A stretch of DNA of 64,000 nt from Bacillota bacterium (GTDB lineage: Bacteria; Bacillota; Clostridia; DSM-8532), in NCBI GenBank assembly GCA_023415825.1, contig JAEZJF010000026.1, positions 1 to 64,000 of the forward strand, written 5' to 3'. The notes under the pieces were generated by a model that did no database searches, was not told the DNA's origin, and saw only the letters and a list, made by a program, of their open reading frames with translations. The position numbers and the translations under genes are program-made. Shown here piece by piece: positions 25,987-34,752 of this stretch. The number at the start of each line of letters is the position of its first letter. The first letter of the stretch is position 1.

Positions 25987-26889
25987 ATGGAATTAAGACA
26001 ATTAAATACCTTTATAACAATCACAAAGCTTCAAAGCTTTTCTAAAGCAGCGCTAGAGCTGGGTTATGCCCAATCTTCCATCACTTCACAAATTCAATTG
26101 CTTGAGCAGGAACTGAACGTAAGGCTGTTTGAGCGCCTGGGCCACAATATCGCATTAACGCCTGAAGGAAAGAAACTGCTACCGATTGCTCAACAGATGT
26201 TGAAGTTGTCGAATGATGCCAAAAATATAGTTGGTAACTCGGATAAGCCCAGTGGTCCCTTAATAATCGGTGCAGTCGAATCCTTGTGTGTGACAAGACT
26301 GCCTAAACTGTTAAAAGAATATCGCTCACGCTATCCTGATGTCGAGATTTTAATCAAGTTCGGGGCAAAAGCTGAATTCTTGCAATCATTAAAGGAGAAT
26401 ACAATTGACATAGCATTTTTTATTGACCAAAAAATATCAAATAGCGATTTCATTACGGTATTACAAACCCCAGAAACAATGACCCTTTTATGCTCGCCCG
26501 AACATGCTTTTGCCCGCAGAGAAAATGTCTATCCAGAAGACTTGTCGGGTGAACCCCTGATTTTAACGGAATCCTGCTGCGGCTATAGAGCACTTTTTGA
26601 TACTATAATGTCGCAATTTAATGTAAAGCCTCGATCAGTTATAGAAACTGGCAACGTTCAGGCCATTAAACAGCTGATATTGAGTGGAATGGGCATCACA
26701 TTTCTGCCGCAAACTGCTGTTGAAGAAGAGCTTCAACAAAAACGGCTTGTGAGGTTGAACTGGGTGGGGCCGGAATTCCTCATATTTACTCAAGTGCTTT
26801 ACCACAAAACCAAATGGATGTCTGCAGCACTTAAGGCTTTTATCGAATTGATGAATGAAACATCATTTTCGTCTACTCAAGGCACGTGA
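25987..26889 (+). CDS. LysR family transcriptional regulator
   Basis: This 300-residue regulator has the N-terminal LysR helix-turn-helix ('LRQLNTFITITKLQSFSKAA', then 'AQSSITSQIQLLEQEL') and the C-terminal substrate-binding domain from about residue 90. It is the usual family length. It is divergent from the DinB gene with a matching inverted repeat between them, so it probably regulates itself and that gene. Its effector is unknown. Part of its 3' end appears again at 27733-27759. Confidence 0.92.
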   Translation: MELRQLNTFITITKLQSFSKAALELGYAQSSITSQIQLLEQELNVRLFERLGHNIALTPEGKKLLPIAQQMLKLSNDAKNIVGNSDKPSGPLIIGAVESLCVTRLPKLLKEYRSRYPDVEILIKFGAKAEFLQSLKENTIDIAFFIDQKISNSDFITVLQTPETMTLLCSPEHAFARRENVYPEDLSGEPLILTESCCGYRALFDTIMSQFNVKPRSVIETGNVQAIKQLILSGMGITFLPQTAVEEELQQKRLVRLNWVGPEFLIFTQVLYHKTKWMSAALKAFIELMNETSFSSTQGT

Positions 26890-26898
26890 AGACTGTTG
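26872..26898 (+). repeat. imperfect direct repeat, copy 1 (LysR 3' end)
   Basis: TACTCAAGGCACGTGAAGAC and the following GTTGTA-like bases cover the last codons and stop of the LysR gene. A similar sequence recurs at 27729-27756 with about five mismatches over 27 positions. The two copies bracket the unrecognised gene at 26962-27666. Confidence 0.55.
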
Positions 26899-26961
26899 TA
26901 TTGATGTCAAGGAACGATAAATATATAGTGAAAGAAAATTAGAAATTATGAGGTTCATTAT

Positions 26962-27666
26962 ATGGATAATATGGATTTACATATGGGACAGTTTGCCATT
27001 TGGAATGGATGCACATATCGTGTACAGACATATTCGAATATGAACGAATATGAATTATATGATGTAGGCGATATACATTGTGTAAAACCGATTCAGCGAA
27101 TTTCAACAAAGAATGCAAGTGATTCTTTCTCACGAGTAGCTTTTTGTCAATATAGAGGCATTGAATATCCTGTATTCTATATTGAAGATGATAAATGTCA
27201 CTATAAGAGTAACATCAATCATTCTGATGATAAAATGTGTTGTGTAACTATTTACGATATGGATGAAATATGGATTAGAATAAATCGAAGAAATGAATCT
27301 ATAAAAGAAACAATTTATTTAAATTCAGAATATAAAAATAATAAACCCAGTCACAAAAAGTATTCCGTAGAAGAAATGGCGAACGGAAATTATATGAACT
27401 CACATTTAGAAGAAATGAAAGACTTAAACCAAACAATCCAAGATTTAGAAACATTATACAGAGGTCGTATCAAGTTTCAAACGCCAGTTATGGAGATGTT
27501 GATTATGGATTATTATATCTGTACGTTTTTCATTGATGGTATTTCATTTTGTTTAGACTGTGACTATGGTATCATCACTATTTCTGTAGATAATGAAAAA
27601 GGAAATCCTTATATATTTGAGATGGTGGATTATTTTAATAGAACCGACGGTCTATTTAAAGGGTAA
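26962..27666 (+). CDS. hypothetical protein, unrecognised
   Basis: The 234-residue product has no family I recognise. It is AT-rich in codon choice, has many Asn, Asp, Tyr and Met residues, no signal peptide and no membrane segment. The N-terminal half looks beta-rich and the C-terminal 60 residues resemble a small alpha/beta domain ending in 'EMVDYFNRTDGLFKG'. No strong Shine-Dalgarno precedes ATG 26962. Its composition differs from the neighbours and it is flanked by two imperfect copies of a 26-bp sequence, which suggests acquisition by transfer. Confidence 0.6.
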   Translation: MDNMDLHMGQFAIWNGCTYRVQTYSNMNEYELYDVGDIHCVKPIQRISTKNASDSFSRVAFCQYRGIEYPVFYIEDDKCHYKSNINHSDDKMCCVTIYDMDEIWIRINRRNESIKETIYLNSEYKNNKPSHKKYSVEEMANGNYMNSHLEEMKDLNQTIQDLETLYRGRIKFQTPVMEMLIMDYYICTFFIDGISFCLDCDYGIITISVDNEKGNPYIFEMVDYFNRTDGLFKG

Positions 27667-27728
27667 AATAAATGAAAGATTTATGTGTATATTGCAACTG
27701 ATGGAATGGAATATACATTTAATAGCAA

Positions 27729-27756
27729 GCACTTAAGGCACGTGGAGACGGTAGTA
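27729..27756 (+). repeat. imperfect direct repeat, copy 2, beside a short coding-like remnant
   Basis: CACTTAAGGCACGTGGAGAC matches the LysR 3' end region. In one frame the surrounding sequence (27682-27772) reads as a coding-like fragment without a start, so it may be the decayed end of an earlier gene. Confidence 0.5.
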
Positions 27757-27915
27757 ATTTTTATATTAAATTAGCATGTCATCAAGCAATGAAATGAAAG
27801 GATGATGACGATTAATGAATTATATTATAAAATGGTTTTTAAAAGGAAGTCATTCCGCAGGAAGTTCAATAGCTGGCTTCAAAAATATCGGTGCCAGAAG
27901 AAAAAAGGAGAAAAA

Positions 27916-28488
27916 ATGAAAAGAATCAATAAAGCTAATCCCATTAAAGTAACAAATATGAAAATAATCAAGAGTGAGATAATTAATTCAGAGAAACCCA
28001 AGCGTAAACACGTGCATGGTGGTACCTACGTAGGTGAAAAAGTGAATGGTAAAATGGAGGGTGAAGGAATTTATCTTTATGCAGATGGAAGTAAATATGT
28101 AGGGCAGTGGAAGAGCGATATGATGGACGGTCAGGGTACCTTTACTTGGTCTTCCGGCGAAAAATATATAGGTGAATGGAAAAATGATGAGAAAACTGGC
28201 TATGGCATTTATACATGGCCCGATGGAGACAAGTATATTGGGCACTGGGATAATGGCATCAAATGTGGACAGGGGACTTTTATTTGGGCAGACGGTGAAA
28301 CCTATGTCGGGGATTGGAAGTCTGATCTAAGAGATGGTTATGGTAAACATTCCTGGGGTGATGGCGATCAGTATATAGGTATGTGGAAAGAAGATATAAG
28401 GGACGGAACCGGCCTCTATATATTTGCTGATGGTAGGACTATTATTGGAGAGTTTCAGAATAATGATTTCCCTAAATCAAATCTGTAG
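27916..28488 (+). CDS. MORN repeat protein
   Basis: The 190-residue protein has a basic N-terminal tail of about 35 residues and then six MORN repeats in tandem (for example 'YVGQWKSDMMDGQG', 'YIGEWKNDEKTGYG', 'YIGHWDNGIKCGQG', 'YVGDWKSDLRDGYG', 'YIGMWKEDIRDGTG') plus a partial seventh. MORN arrays form elongated beta-sheets that act in membrane association or protein scaffolding. ATG 27916 is chosen because AAGGAG lies five bases before it; the longer frame from 27802 has no usable site. The SagB-type gene follows after 17 bases, so the two may be co-transcribed. Confidence 0.85.
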   Translation: MKRINKANPIKVTNMKIIKSEIINSEKPKRKHVHGGTYVGEKVNGKMEGEGIYLYADGSKYVGQWKSDMMDGQGTFTWSSGEKYIGEWKNDEKTGYGIYTWPDGDKYIGHWDNGIKCGQGTFIWADGETYVGDWKSDLRDGYGKHSWGDGDQYIGMWKEDIRDGTGLYIFADGRTIIGEFQNNDFPKSNL

Positions 28489-28505
28489 TACAAGGAGGAT
28501 TATTT

Positions 28506-29285
28506 ATGTCAGAAGATAATACAAAGTTAAGAATTATGGAGCTAAGGGAAATGATGAAAGCGGCTTCGGATGATACCATCAGTGATCAACAGCAGAGATT
28601 ACCCCAGCCGCCACTGGATAAGCAGTGCGGAGGGAGCAGGATCATCCCGTTGACAAAAAGCTTCGAAAACGTGATAAAAAACAATGATTATTTAACGCTG
28701 CTCAATTCTAGAGTCAGCAGACGAAAGTATACTGAGGAAGCCTTGACCAAGGATGAGTTGGCGTTCCTATTGTGGGCTACTCAAGGAGTTAAGCAGGTAG
28801 TCAGTAATCAAAGAAAAGCAACTCTGCGTACAGTACCTTCAGCGGGAGCAAGACATCCTTTTGAAACCTATCTTTTTATTAATCATGTTGAAGGACTGGA
28901 ACCCGGGCTATACCATTATTTAGTTTTAGAACATAAGTTGGAATTCATAAGTTCAATAGAAAATCAGGTGGACAGGGTCAGCAACGCCTATTGTGGGCAG
29001 ACCTTTTTTGGAAGTGCACCGGTGGCCTTTGTATGGACTGCTATCCCATACCGGAGTGAGTGGCGATATAGCACTGATGCACAGAAATATGCATTAATTG
29101 ATGTAGGCCATGTTTGTCAGAATCTCTACCTGGCCTGTGAAGCCATCGGCTGTGGCACCTGCGCTATCGGTGCTTATGATCAGGCCCTGGCAGATGAGTT
29201 GTTAGGTTTGGATTCGTCACCATCTTTTGAGCAAGACAATGAATTTGTAATCTACGCTGCATCGGTGGGTAAGGTGGAGAAGTAG
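28506..29285 (+). CDS. SagB/ThcOx family oxidoreductase (nitroreductase fold)
   Basis: This 259-residue flavoprotein has the SagB-type pattern: 'NSRVSRRKYTEEALTKDEL', 'LLWATQGV', 'TVPSAGARHPFETYLF' and the late 'EAIGCGTCAIGAYD'. SagB-like enzymes oxidise azolines in thiazole/oxazole peptide pathways, but a cyclodehydratase (SagC/D, YcaO) is not nearby, so a stand-alone flavin reductase is as likely. A strong AAGGAGG site precedes the ATG. It follows the MORN protein closely. Confidence 0.88.
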   Translation: MSEDNTKLRIMELREMMKAASDDTISDQQQRLPQPPLDKQCGGSRIIPLTKSFENVIKNNDYLTLLNSRVSRRKYTEEALTKDELAFLLWATQGVKQVVSNQRKATLRTVPSAGARHPFETYLFINHVEGLEPGLYHYLVLEHKLEFISSIENQVDRVSNAYCGQTFFGSAPVAFVWTAIPYRSEWRYSTDAQKYALIDVGHVCQNLYLACEAIGCGTCAIGAYDQALADELLGLDSSPSFEQDNEFVIYAASVGKVEK

Positions 29286-29536
29286 GTCACGCTTCGCTTT
29301 GGCCAATAGTTCTAAAAGGGGCTGAGCATACCTTTTGGTTGCACCAGTTTGGCATTTGTGAAAAAATGACACTTGTACCTGCAGATTTCAAGATGATTCC
29401 CACGGTGAAACTCCCCTAGTTTCTAAAATTAATTTCGAATAGGATATTCTTTTTCGAAGTAATTATGATATTCTCATTACGAAGTAACAAGGTTCTGTAA
29501 AAATGAGTGAAACTAAAATAAGAGGATATTTGAGCA

Positions 29537-30613
29537 ATGAACAAAAACGACATATCCAAAATTGACCCGAACTTCAAAATTACAACCGACCTTCCGGAAA
29601 AGGATATTTATTTCTACGATGTGCGCCTCCAGCCATTCAAAGGGTACGGGCTCTACCGCTTTAGTGAAGGCGAGCAATTTCGCCGCATACCCGAGGACGT
29701 CGCAAGGAAGACAAGTGAAGGCGTTCATTATCTGCACACAAATACGGCAGGCGGGAGAGTACGATTCAAAACCAACTCAAAATATATCGCAATCAAATCT
29801 ATTATGCCCGATGTTTGCCATATGGCGCATATGCCATTGCTGGGGTCATCGGGATTTGATATGTATGAGTACAAAAATGGCAGATATACCTTTGTTAAGG
29901 CGTTTGTACCACCAACAGACCTAAAGCATGGATACGAGTCCATTATGCATTTTGAAACAAATGAGATGCGTGATTTGACCATTAATTTTCCGCTATATAA
30001 TAACCTCGATTCACTTTATATCGGACTGCAAGACACCGCAGTATTACAGCCGGCAGAAGAATACAGCCGCCCAAAACCGGTTTTGTATTATGGGTCTTCA
30101 ATCACACAGGGAGGATGTGCTTCAAGGCCGGGCAACAGCTACCAAGGCATCATATCCAGAAAGCTGGACTGTGATTATATCAATTTGGGCTTTTCGGGAA
30201 GCGGTAGGGCCGAGGAGGCCATTGTTACCTATTTAGCATCATTGGATATTTCGGCCTTTGTATGCGATTATGATCATAATGCACCAAGTGCCGAGTATTT
30301 GGAGCAGACACACGTCAGGCTGTATGACATATTCAGAAGCAAGCAACCGCTTACCCCAATACTTATGATATCAAAACCGGATTTCAGCAGCACCAGTGGT
30401 GCAGACCGGAGGAGACGAGCCATTATTCTCGAAACGTATCTGAATGCGTTGAAAAGACAGGATGAGAACGTCTACTTTATCGATGGAGAAACATTGTTTG
30501 GGCTGGAGAACAGGGATTGCTGCACCGTCGATGGGTGTCACCCCAATGATCTGGGATTTGAGCGAATGGCAACGGTTATCGGGGGTGTTTTAGAAAAAAT
30601 ACTCGTCTATTGA
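29537..30613 (+). CDS. SGNH/GDSL hydrolase with N-terminal beta domain
   Basis: The 358-residue protein has an N-terminal beta-sandwich-like region (about 1-165) and a C-terminal SGNH domain: block I 'LYYGSSITQGGCAS' with the nucleophile serine, block II 'GFSGSGRAE', block III 'DYDHNAP', and block V 'DGCHPNDLGF' with the catalytic Asp-His. No signal peptide is present. Such proteins are deacetylases or esterases of carbohydrates. The next gene, 16 bases later, encodes a second SGNH-like protein. Confidence 0.88.
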   Translation: MNKNDISKIDPNFKITTDLPEKDIYFYDVRLQPFKGYGLYRFSEGEQFRRIPEDVARKTSEGVHYLHTNTAGGRVRFKTNSKYIAIKSIMPDVCHMAHMPLLGSSGFDMYEYKNGRYTFVKAFVPPTDLKHGYESIMHFETNEMRDLTINFPLYNNLDSLYIGLQDTAVLQPAEEYSRPKPVLYYGSSITQGGCASRPGNSYQGIISRKLDCDYINLGFSGSGRAEEAIVTYLASLDISAFVCDYDHNAPSAEYLEQTHVRLYDIFRSKQPLTPILMISKPDFSSTSGADRRRRAIILETYLNALKRQDENVYFIDGETLFGLENRDCCTVDGCHPNDLGFERMATVIGGVLEKILVY

Positions 30614-30629
30614 AGGGAGCCGTTGCCAA

Positions 30630-31355
30630 ATGAAGGTTTTAGCGATAGGGAACAGTTTTTCACAGGATGCAACCAGGTACTTGCATCAAATCGCAAAAGC
30701 AGATGGACATAATCTCAAGGTGGTTAATTTATACATTGGAGGCTGCTCGCTCCGTACCCATTATAATAACATGTTGAATGATGAAAAAGCATATGGAATG
30801 GAGTTTAACGGTGATATAACAGGCTTTAAAGTATCCATTCGGGAAGCTTTGCAAAGTGATGAATGGGATTTTGTAACCATGCAGCAGGCGAGTGCTCAAA
30901 GTGTTGATTATGAAACCTACCAGCCATACTTAATGGAGCTTTCACAATATGTGAAAAAGTATTCACCCAAAGCAAAACAGGTCATTCACCAGACCTGGGC
31001 CTACGAACAGGGCAGTGACAAATTGTGCGTCCAAATGGGGTATGCGGAGCAAAAGGCAATGTTTGATGACCTTAGAGCTGCATATAAAAAGGCCTCCGAA
31101 GACCTGGGGAATATACCGGTCATACCCTGTGGGGAAGCTTTTCAACATGCCCTATCCAACGGGATTGCCAAAATTCATCGGGACACATTCCACGCATCAC
31201 TGGGTGTAGGAAGGTACATTCTTGCATCTGTCTGGTACGAATTCCTTATAGGTAACCGCATCGCAGAAAATGTTTTTTCTGATTTTGATGAAGAAGTATC
31301 TCAGGAGGAGTTAAGGCTTGCCAAAAAAAGCGTTGCTGAATCAATGGCAAAATAA
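30630..31355 (+). CDS. DUF4886 (SGNH-like) protein
   Basis: The 241-residue product begins 'KVLAIGNSFSQDATRYL', the block I serine motif of DUF4886, and carries 'VTMQQASAQS' and 'DTFHASLGVGRY', the D-x-x-H pair of block V. It is soluble and without a signal peptide. DUF4886 belongs to the SGNH clan and occurs next to glycan-degrading genes. It is co-directional with, and close to, another SGNH hydrolase, so the two probably work together on acylated glycans. Confidence 0.88.
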   Translation: MKVLAIGNSFSQDATRYLHQIAKADGHNLKVVNLYIGGCSLRTHYNNMLNDEKAYGMEFNGDITGFKVSIREALQSDEWDFVTMQQASAQSVDYETYQPYLMELSQYVKKYSPKAKQVIHQTWAYEQGSDKLCVQMGYAEQKAMFDDLRAAYKKASEDLGNIPVIPCGEAFQHALSNGIAKIHRDTFHASLGVGRYILASVWYEFLIGNRIAENVFSDFDEEVSQEELRLAKKSVAESMAK

Positions 31356-31392
31356 ATTTATTTTTTAGGGATGCTCAAAATCATGACCACTG

Positions 31393-31420
31393 CCACCTGT
31401 TTATAACAGGTGGTTTTTTC
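31393..31420 (+). terminator. intrinsic terminator
   Basis: CCACCTGTT (31393-31401) and AACAGGTGG (31405-31413) form a perfect 9-bp stem with loop TAT, then TTTTTT. It separates the SGNH genes from the Tad operon. Confidence 0.93.
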
Positions 31421-31611
31421 ATATGCAATTTTTTAGCACATTTAGAGAACCTGGTATGACTCTTTGTGGATTGTCTCATCGCTTATACTCCTCGCAACGA
31501 TAGATAGAGGGATAAAACGACAAAAACTGACCAGACAGTAGACATAATGTAAAAACTATAGTAAAATATGTAATTGCTAGAATAATAAAACATGGTAATG
31601 GATGGGTGAAT

Positions 31612-32694
31612 ATGACACAAATTAGGTTAGTGTTGGCAGATCTTGATCAGATGTTTTTGGAGAAATTCAGCGCCTATCTACATAAAAATAAATCCGTCTC
31701 CTTTCAGCTAGAGCTCTTTACAAGTCCTTCAAAGCTCGAAAACTGGCTTGAAAAAGGAGATAAAGCTGATTTAGTAGCTATTTCATCTTCGTTTCTATCA
31801 AAAATGGACACACAACCTGATCTTAAAAATCTTGTCGTTCTGAGAGATAGTCCTCAAAGTCAGCTCCACCAAAATTATACCGTCCTCCACAAGTACAGAC
31901 CTGCGGAAACACTCATGAAAGAAATATTATCCCTCTGTGCGGACAATCTTCCTGAGAGTATCGACAAAAAAGAGAGCTCCGGACAAATACATCTTGTTTT
32001 ATATGCGGACGGGAGCGATGTACTCAATCCTATAGCCCAGGCTCTGGCGTGCTTTTATGCAAAAAATCAAACTTCCTTTTATTTGAACCTTGATGAATTT
32101 TCAAATACTGATATGTATTTTACCGGCAATCATACAAGGGGCCTAAGCGAAATGCTGTACTATGTCAAATCACAGAAAGAGAATCTTTCGTTGAAAGCAG
32201 AGGCTTGTTCTTCCAGGGACTTTGAGCATGGTGTTGAATTTATGAAAGGTCATCAGAACTCGGAGGATATTGTAAAATTAAGTCCATTTGATTGTGAAAG
32301 CCTCATTAAAGCCATACGAGGTCGTACCTGTTATAGTGAGATTATTCTGTCAAGAGCTTTTCACAATGATGAGCTTCTTCCTTTGCTAGTACAGGAAGCT
32401 CACAAGATCTATATCACACTACTAGACTATCCAACTTCGCATGATCGTCTGATAAAAATGATCACCCTTTTAAACCGCCTTGAAGAACGCATGGGCTTAT
32501 TGCTTAAAGAGAAGGTTTTAATATGTGTAACGCGATTAAACAAGGAAAGCAGCGCTAACACATTGGATATAACGAACTACCGGATGGTTTACCTGCCTTT
32601 TCCCAATGAGGAGGGAACCGGCCTCTTTCCTCCCTCAAAGGAATACCAATCCGCCCTTGAGAGCATTTTAGCACAAGCCTCGACCTGTGTGTAG
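31612..32694 (+). CDS. TadZ/CpaE-like protein with degenerate receiver and ATPase domains
   Basis: The 360-residue product sits at the head of the Tad cluster, where TadZ/CpaE is expected. Residues 1-115 resemble a receiver domain but lack the phosphoacceptor Asp ('DLVAISSSFL'). The rest resembles a MinD/ParA domain with no P-loop; 'VLYADGSDVLN' stands in the Walker A position. It may localise the secretion ATPase rather than hydrolyse ATP. ATG 31612 follows GGATGGG; GTG 31606 overlaps that site. A 46-bp-period repeat lies at its end. Confidence 0.75.
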   Translation: MTQIRLVLADLDQMFLEKFSAYLHKNKSVSFQLELFTSPSKLENWLEKGDKADLVAISSSFLSKMDTQPDLKNLVVLRDSPQSQLHQNYTVLHKYRPAETLMKEILSLCADNLPESIDKKESSGQIHLVLYADGSDVLNPIAQALACFYAKNQTSFYLNLDEFSNTDMYFTGNHTRGLSEMLYYVKSQKENLSLKAEACSSRDFEHGVEFMKGHQNSEDIVKLSPFDCESLIKAIRGRTCYSEIILSRAFHNDELLPLLVQEAHKIYITLLDYPTSHDRLIKMITLLNRLEERMGLLLKEKVLICVTRLNKESSANTLDITNYRMVYLPFPNEEGTGLFPPSKEYQSALESILAQASTCV

Positions 32695-32734
32695 AAGTGC
32701 GTTTCGCAGGAACGTACCACAAGCCTCGACCCGT
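32672..32734 (+). repeat. 17-bp direct repeat at the tadZ-cpaF junction
   Basis: CACAAGCCTCGACCTGT (32672-32688) recurs as CACAAGCCTCGACCCGT (32718-32734), 46 bases later. The first copy encodes the last residues of the TadZ-like protein; the second lies between the genes. It looks like a small tandem duplication. Confidence 0.75.
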
Positions 32735-32752
32735 ATAAAGAAAGGGATGTTT

Positions 32753-33994
32753 ATGCCGGATATCCGAAGAATTATCAGTGAAATAAGAAAAGAGGTTGCC
32801 TTAAGCTACGGCTCAGCTCTGGACTATGAGGCTGAACAGCTGGATAATGAGCTTTTAGAGCAGATCGAGAGGCTTTGCTTTTCCAAGGAGCTGACCCAAT
32901 ACTTCAGTGTGGCTGAAATCAAAACCATTGTGGATACCGTTTTTAACCAGATGCGCAGACATGATGTCATCGAGCCCCTGATCAATAACGCTGAGGTAAC
33001 AGAAATCATGATTAACGGGCCAGATAGGATTTTCATTGAAAAAAAAGGGGTGGTGGAACAAACAAGTATTGCTTTTGACAATAAGGAAAGATTAGAGGAT
33101 CTTATTCAAAGTATTGTAGCTCGCGTGAACAGGAGCGTCAATGAAGCTGAGCCTGTAGTGGATGCCAGACTAGAAGATGGCTCCCGGGTCAATGTGGTTT
33201 TGCCGCCCATCGCCCTTAATGGGCCTTTAGTCACCATTCGAAAGTTTCCTGAAAAGCCCATGACCATGGAGGATTTGATCAAATTCAACTCTTTGACGCA
33301 GGAGGTTGCCCTGTTTTTAGAAAAGCTTGTTCAGTCCAAGTACAATATCTTTATCTGTGGGGGTACCGGCAGCGGGAAAACCGCATTTTTAAATGCGTTA
33401 TCCTCTCTCATTCCCAAAGATGAACGCATCATTACCATCGAGGACTCGGCTGAACTCCAATTGTTGTCCATTAACAATCTGGCAAGGCTTGAAACCCGTA
33501 ACGCCAATACGGAGGGGAAAGGGGAAATTAAAATGAAGACCCTCATTAAGACCTCGCTTCGTATGAGGCCTGAGCGTATCATTGTGGGAGAGGTTCGTGG
33601 TGAAGAAGCATTGGATATGCTCCAGGCTATGAATACGGGCCATGATGGCTCCATGTCAACAGGGCATGCCAATTCAACTGCGGACATGCTGTCCCGTCTT
33701 GAAACCATGGTTCTAATGGCAGCTCCTTTACCCCTGGAGGCCATAAAAAAACAAATTGCCTCTGCTTTGGACATTATGATCTACCTTTCAAGACTTCGGG
33801 ATCACTCAAGAAAAACCATGGAAATAACAGAGGTTTTGGGTTATCAGCAAGGTGAAATCCTTTTAAATCCCCTTTATGTTTTTGAGGAAGAGGGAGAGGA
33901 TGAATCGGGCAAGGTCATAGGGAGCCTGAAAAGGACGGGAAACCCCATTATGAAACGGACAAAAGCAAGGCAGAGGGGGATCACAATTGAATGA
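32753..33994 (+). CDS. cpaF: CpaF/TadA secretion ATPase
   Basis: The 413-residue ATPase powers assembly of the Tad pilus at the inner face of the membrane. It has the N-terminal CpaF region, 'ITEIMINGPDRIF'-like segment, 'VVDARLEDGSRVN', the Walker A 'GGTGSGKT' (203-210), 'ITIEDSAELQL', the Walker B/ASP box 'RPERIIVGEVRG' and the His box 'TGHDGSMSTGHANS'. ATG 32753 follows AAAGGG at good spacing; the earlier frame from 32687 is rejected. Its stop overlaps tadB (ATGA). Confidence 0.93.
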   Translation: MPDIRRIISEIRKEVALSYGSALDYEAEQLDNELLEQIERLCFSKELTQYFSVAEIKTIVDTVFNQMRRHDVIEPLINNAEVTEIMINGPDRIFIEKKGVVEQTSIAFDNKERLEDLIQSIVARVNRSVNEAEPVVDARLEDGSRVNVVLPPIALNGPLVTIRKFPEKPMTMEDLIKFNSLTQEVALFLEKLVQSKYNIFICGGTGSGKTAFLNALSSLIPKDERIITIEDSAELQLLSINNLARLETRNANTEGKGEIKMKTLIKTSLRMRPERIIVGEVRGEEALDMLQAMNTGHDGSMSTGHANSTADMLSRLETMVLMAAPLPLEAIKKQIASALDIMIYLSRLRDHSRKTMEITEVLGYQQGEILLNPLYVFEEEGEDESGKVIGSLKRTGNPIMKRTKARQRGITIE

Positions 33995-34749
33995 CGATTA
34001 AAGACTTACCTCAATATCAAGTGTACGTCATGAAGATGGATGAACTTTTAATTACTTTAGCTCTTGCCATGGGGCTTTGCTTCTGCGTGGGTCTGCTTTT
34101 TTATGACAGTGTCCTGCTGGCGGTGTTGTTCTCTTTTGTTGGTATCCTATACATCCCTTTCCGCAGAAAAGAGCAGCTAAGAAAAAGGAAAGAGGTACTT
34201 CATCTTCAGTTTAAGGATGTACTTTATTTTCTCTCTATTTCCCTCTCAGCAGGTAAATCCCTGGAGACCGCACTTATGGATACCCAGAAGGCGTTTTCTG
34301 GAATCTATTCTGATCAGGACTGTGACATGCTTAAGGAGTTGGAGATTATGAATGGACGCATTCTCGTAAATGACCCTGTAGAGAATGTTTTCCATGATTT
34401 GGCTGAGAGAAGCGAAATCGAGGATATTAAAAGCTTTGCTGATGTTTTGATGATTTCAAAACGTGCCGGAGCCAATCTGGTGGAAGTGATAAAAAATACA
34501 TCGGAAACCATTCGGGAAAAGGTCGAAATCAAGCAGGAAATTGAAACCCTCATTTCAGGGAAGAAGCTTGAACAAAAGATTTTATCTATTATGCCCTTTG
34601 CCATGGTTTTCTTGCTTAAAAGCTCAAATTCCGGTTTTCTGGAACCCCTCATGAGTACCGTTTATGGCCATGTAGTGATGACGGTGGCTTTAGTTATGAT
34701 ACTCATAGGCCAGTTTATTGGTTATAAAGTCATGCAAATTGAGGTGTAA
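33991..34749 (+). CDS. tadB: TadB-like type II secretion F protein
   Basis: The 252-residue inner-membrane protein has two N-terminal hydrophobic segments, a T2SSF domain ('LYFLSISLSAGKSLETAL', 'VLMISKRAGANLVEVIK') and two C-terminal membrane segments. TadB and TadC form the membrane platform on which CpaF acts. It is translationally coupled to cpaF and followed after three bases by tadC. Confidence 0.9.
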   Translation: MTIKDLPQYQVYVMKMDELLITLALAMGLCFCVGLLFYDSVLLAVLFSFVGILYIPFRRKEQLRKRKEVLHLQFKDVLYFLSISLSAGKSLETALMDTQKAFSGIYSDQDCDMLKELEIMNGRILVNDPVENVFHDLAERSEIEDIKSFADVLMISKRAGANLVEVIKNTSETIREKVEIKQEIETLISGKKLEQKILSIMPFAMVFLLKSSNSGFLEPLMSTVYGHVVMTVALVMILIGQFIGYKVMQIEV

Positions 34750-34752
34750 GTC

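Noticed and set aside
29430..29495. Repeated GATATTCT and CGAAGTAA elements before the SGNH gene
   Set aside because: Copies are short and AT-rich, so chance is a sufficient explanation.
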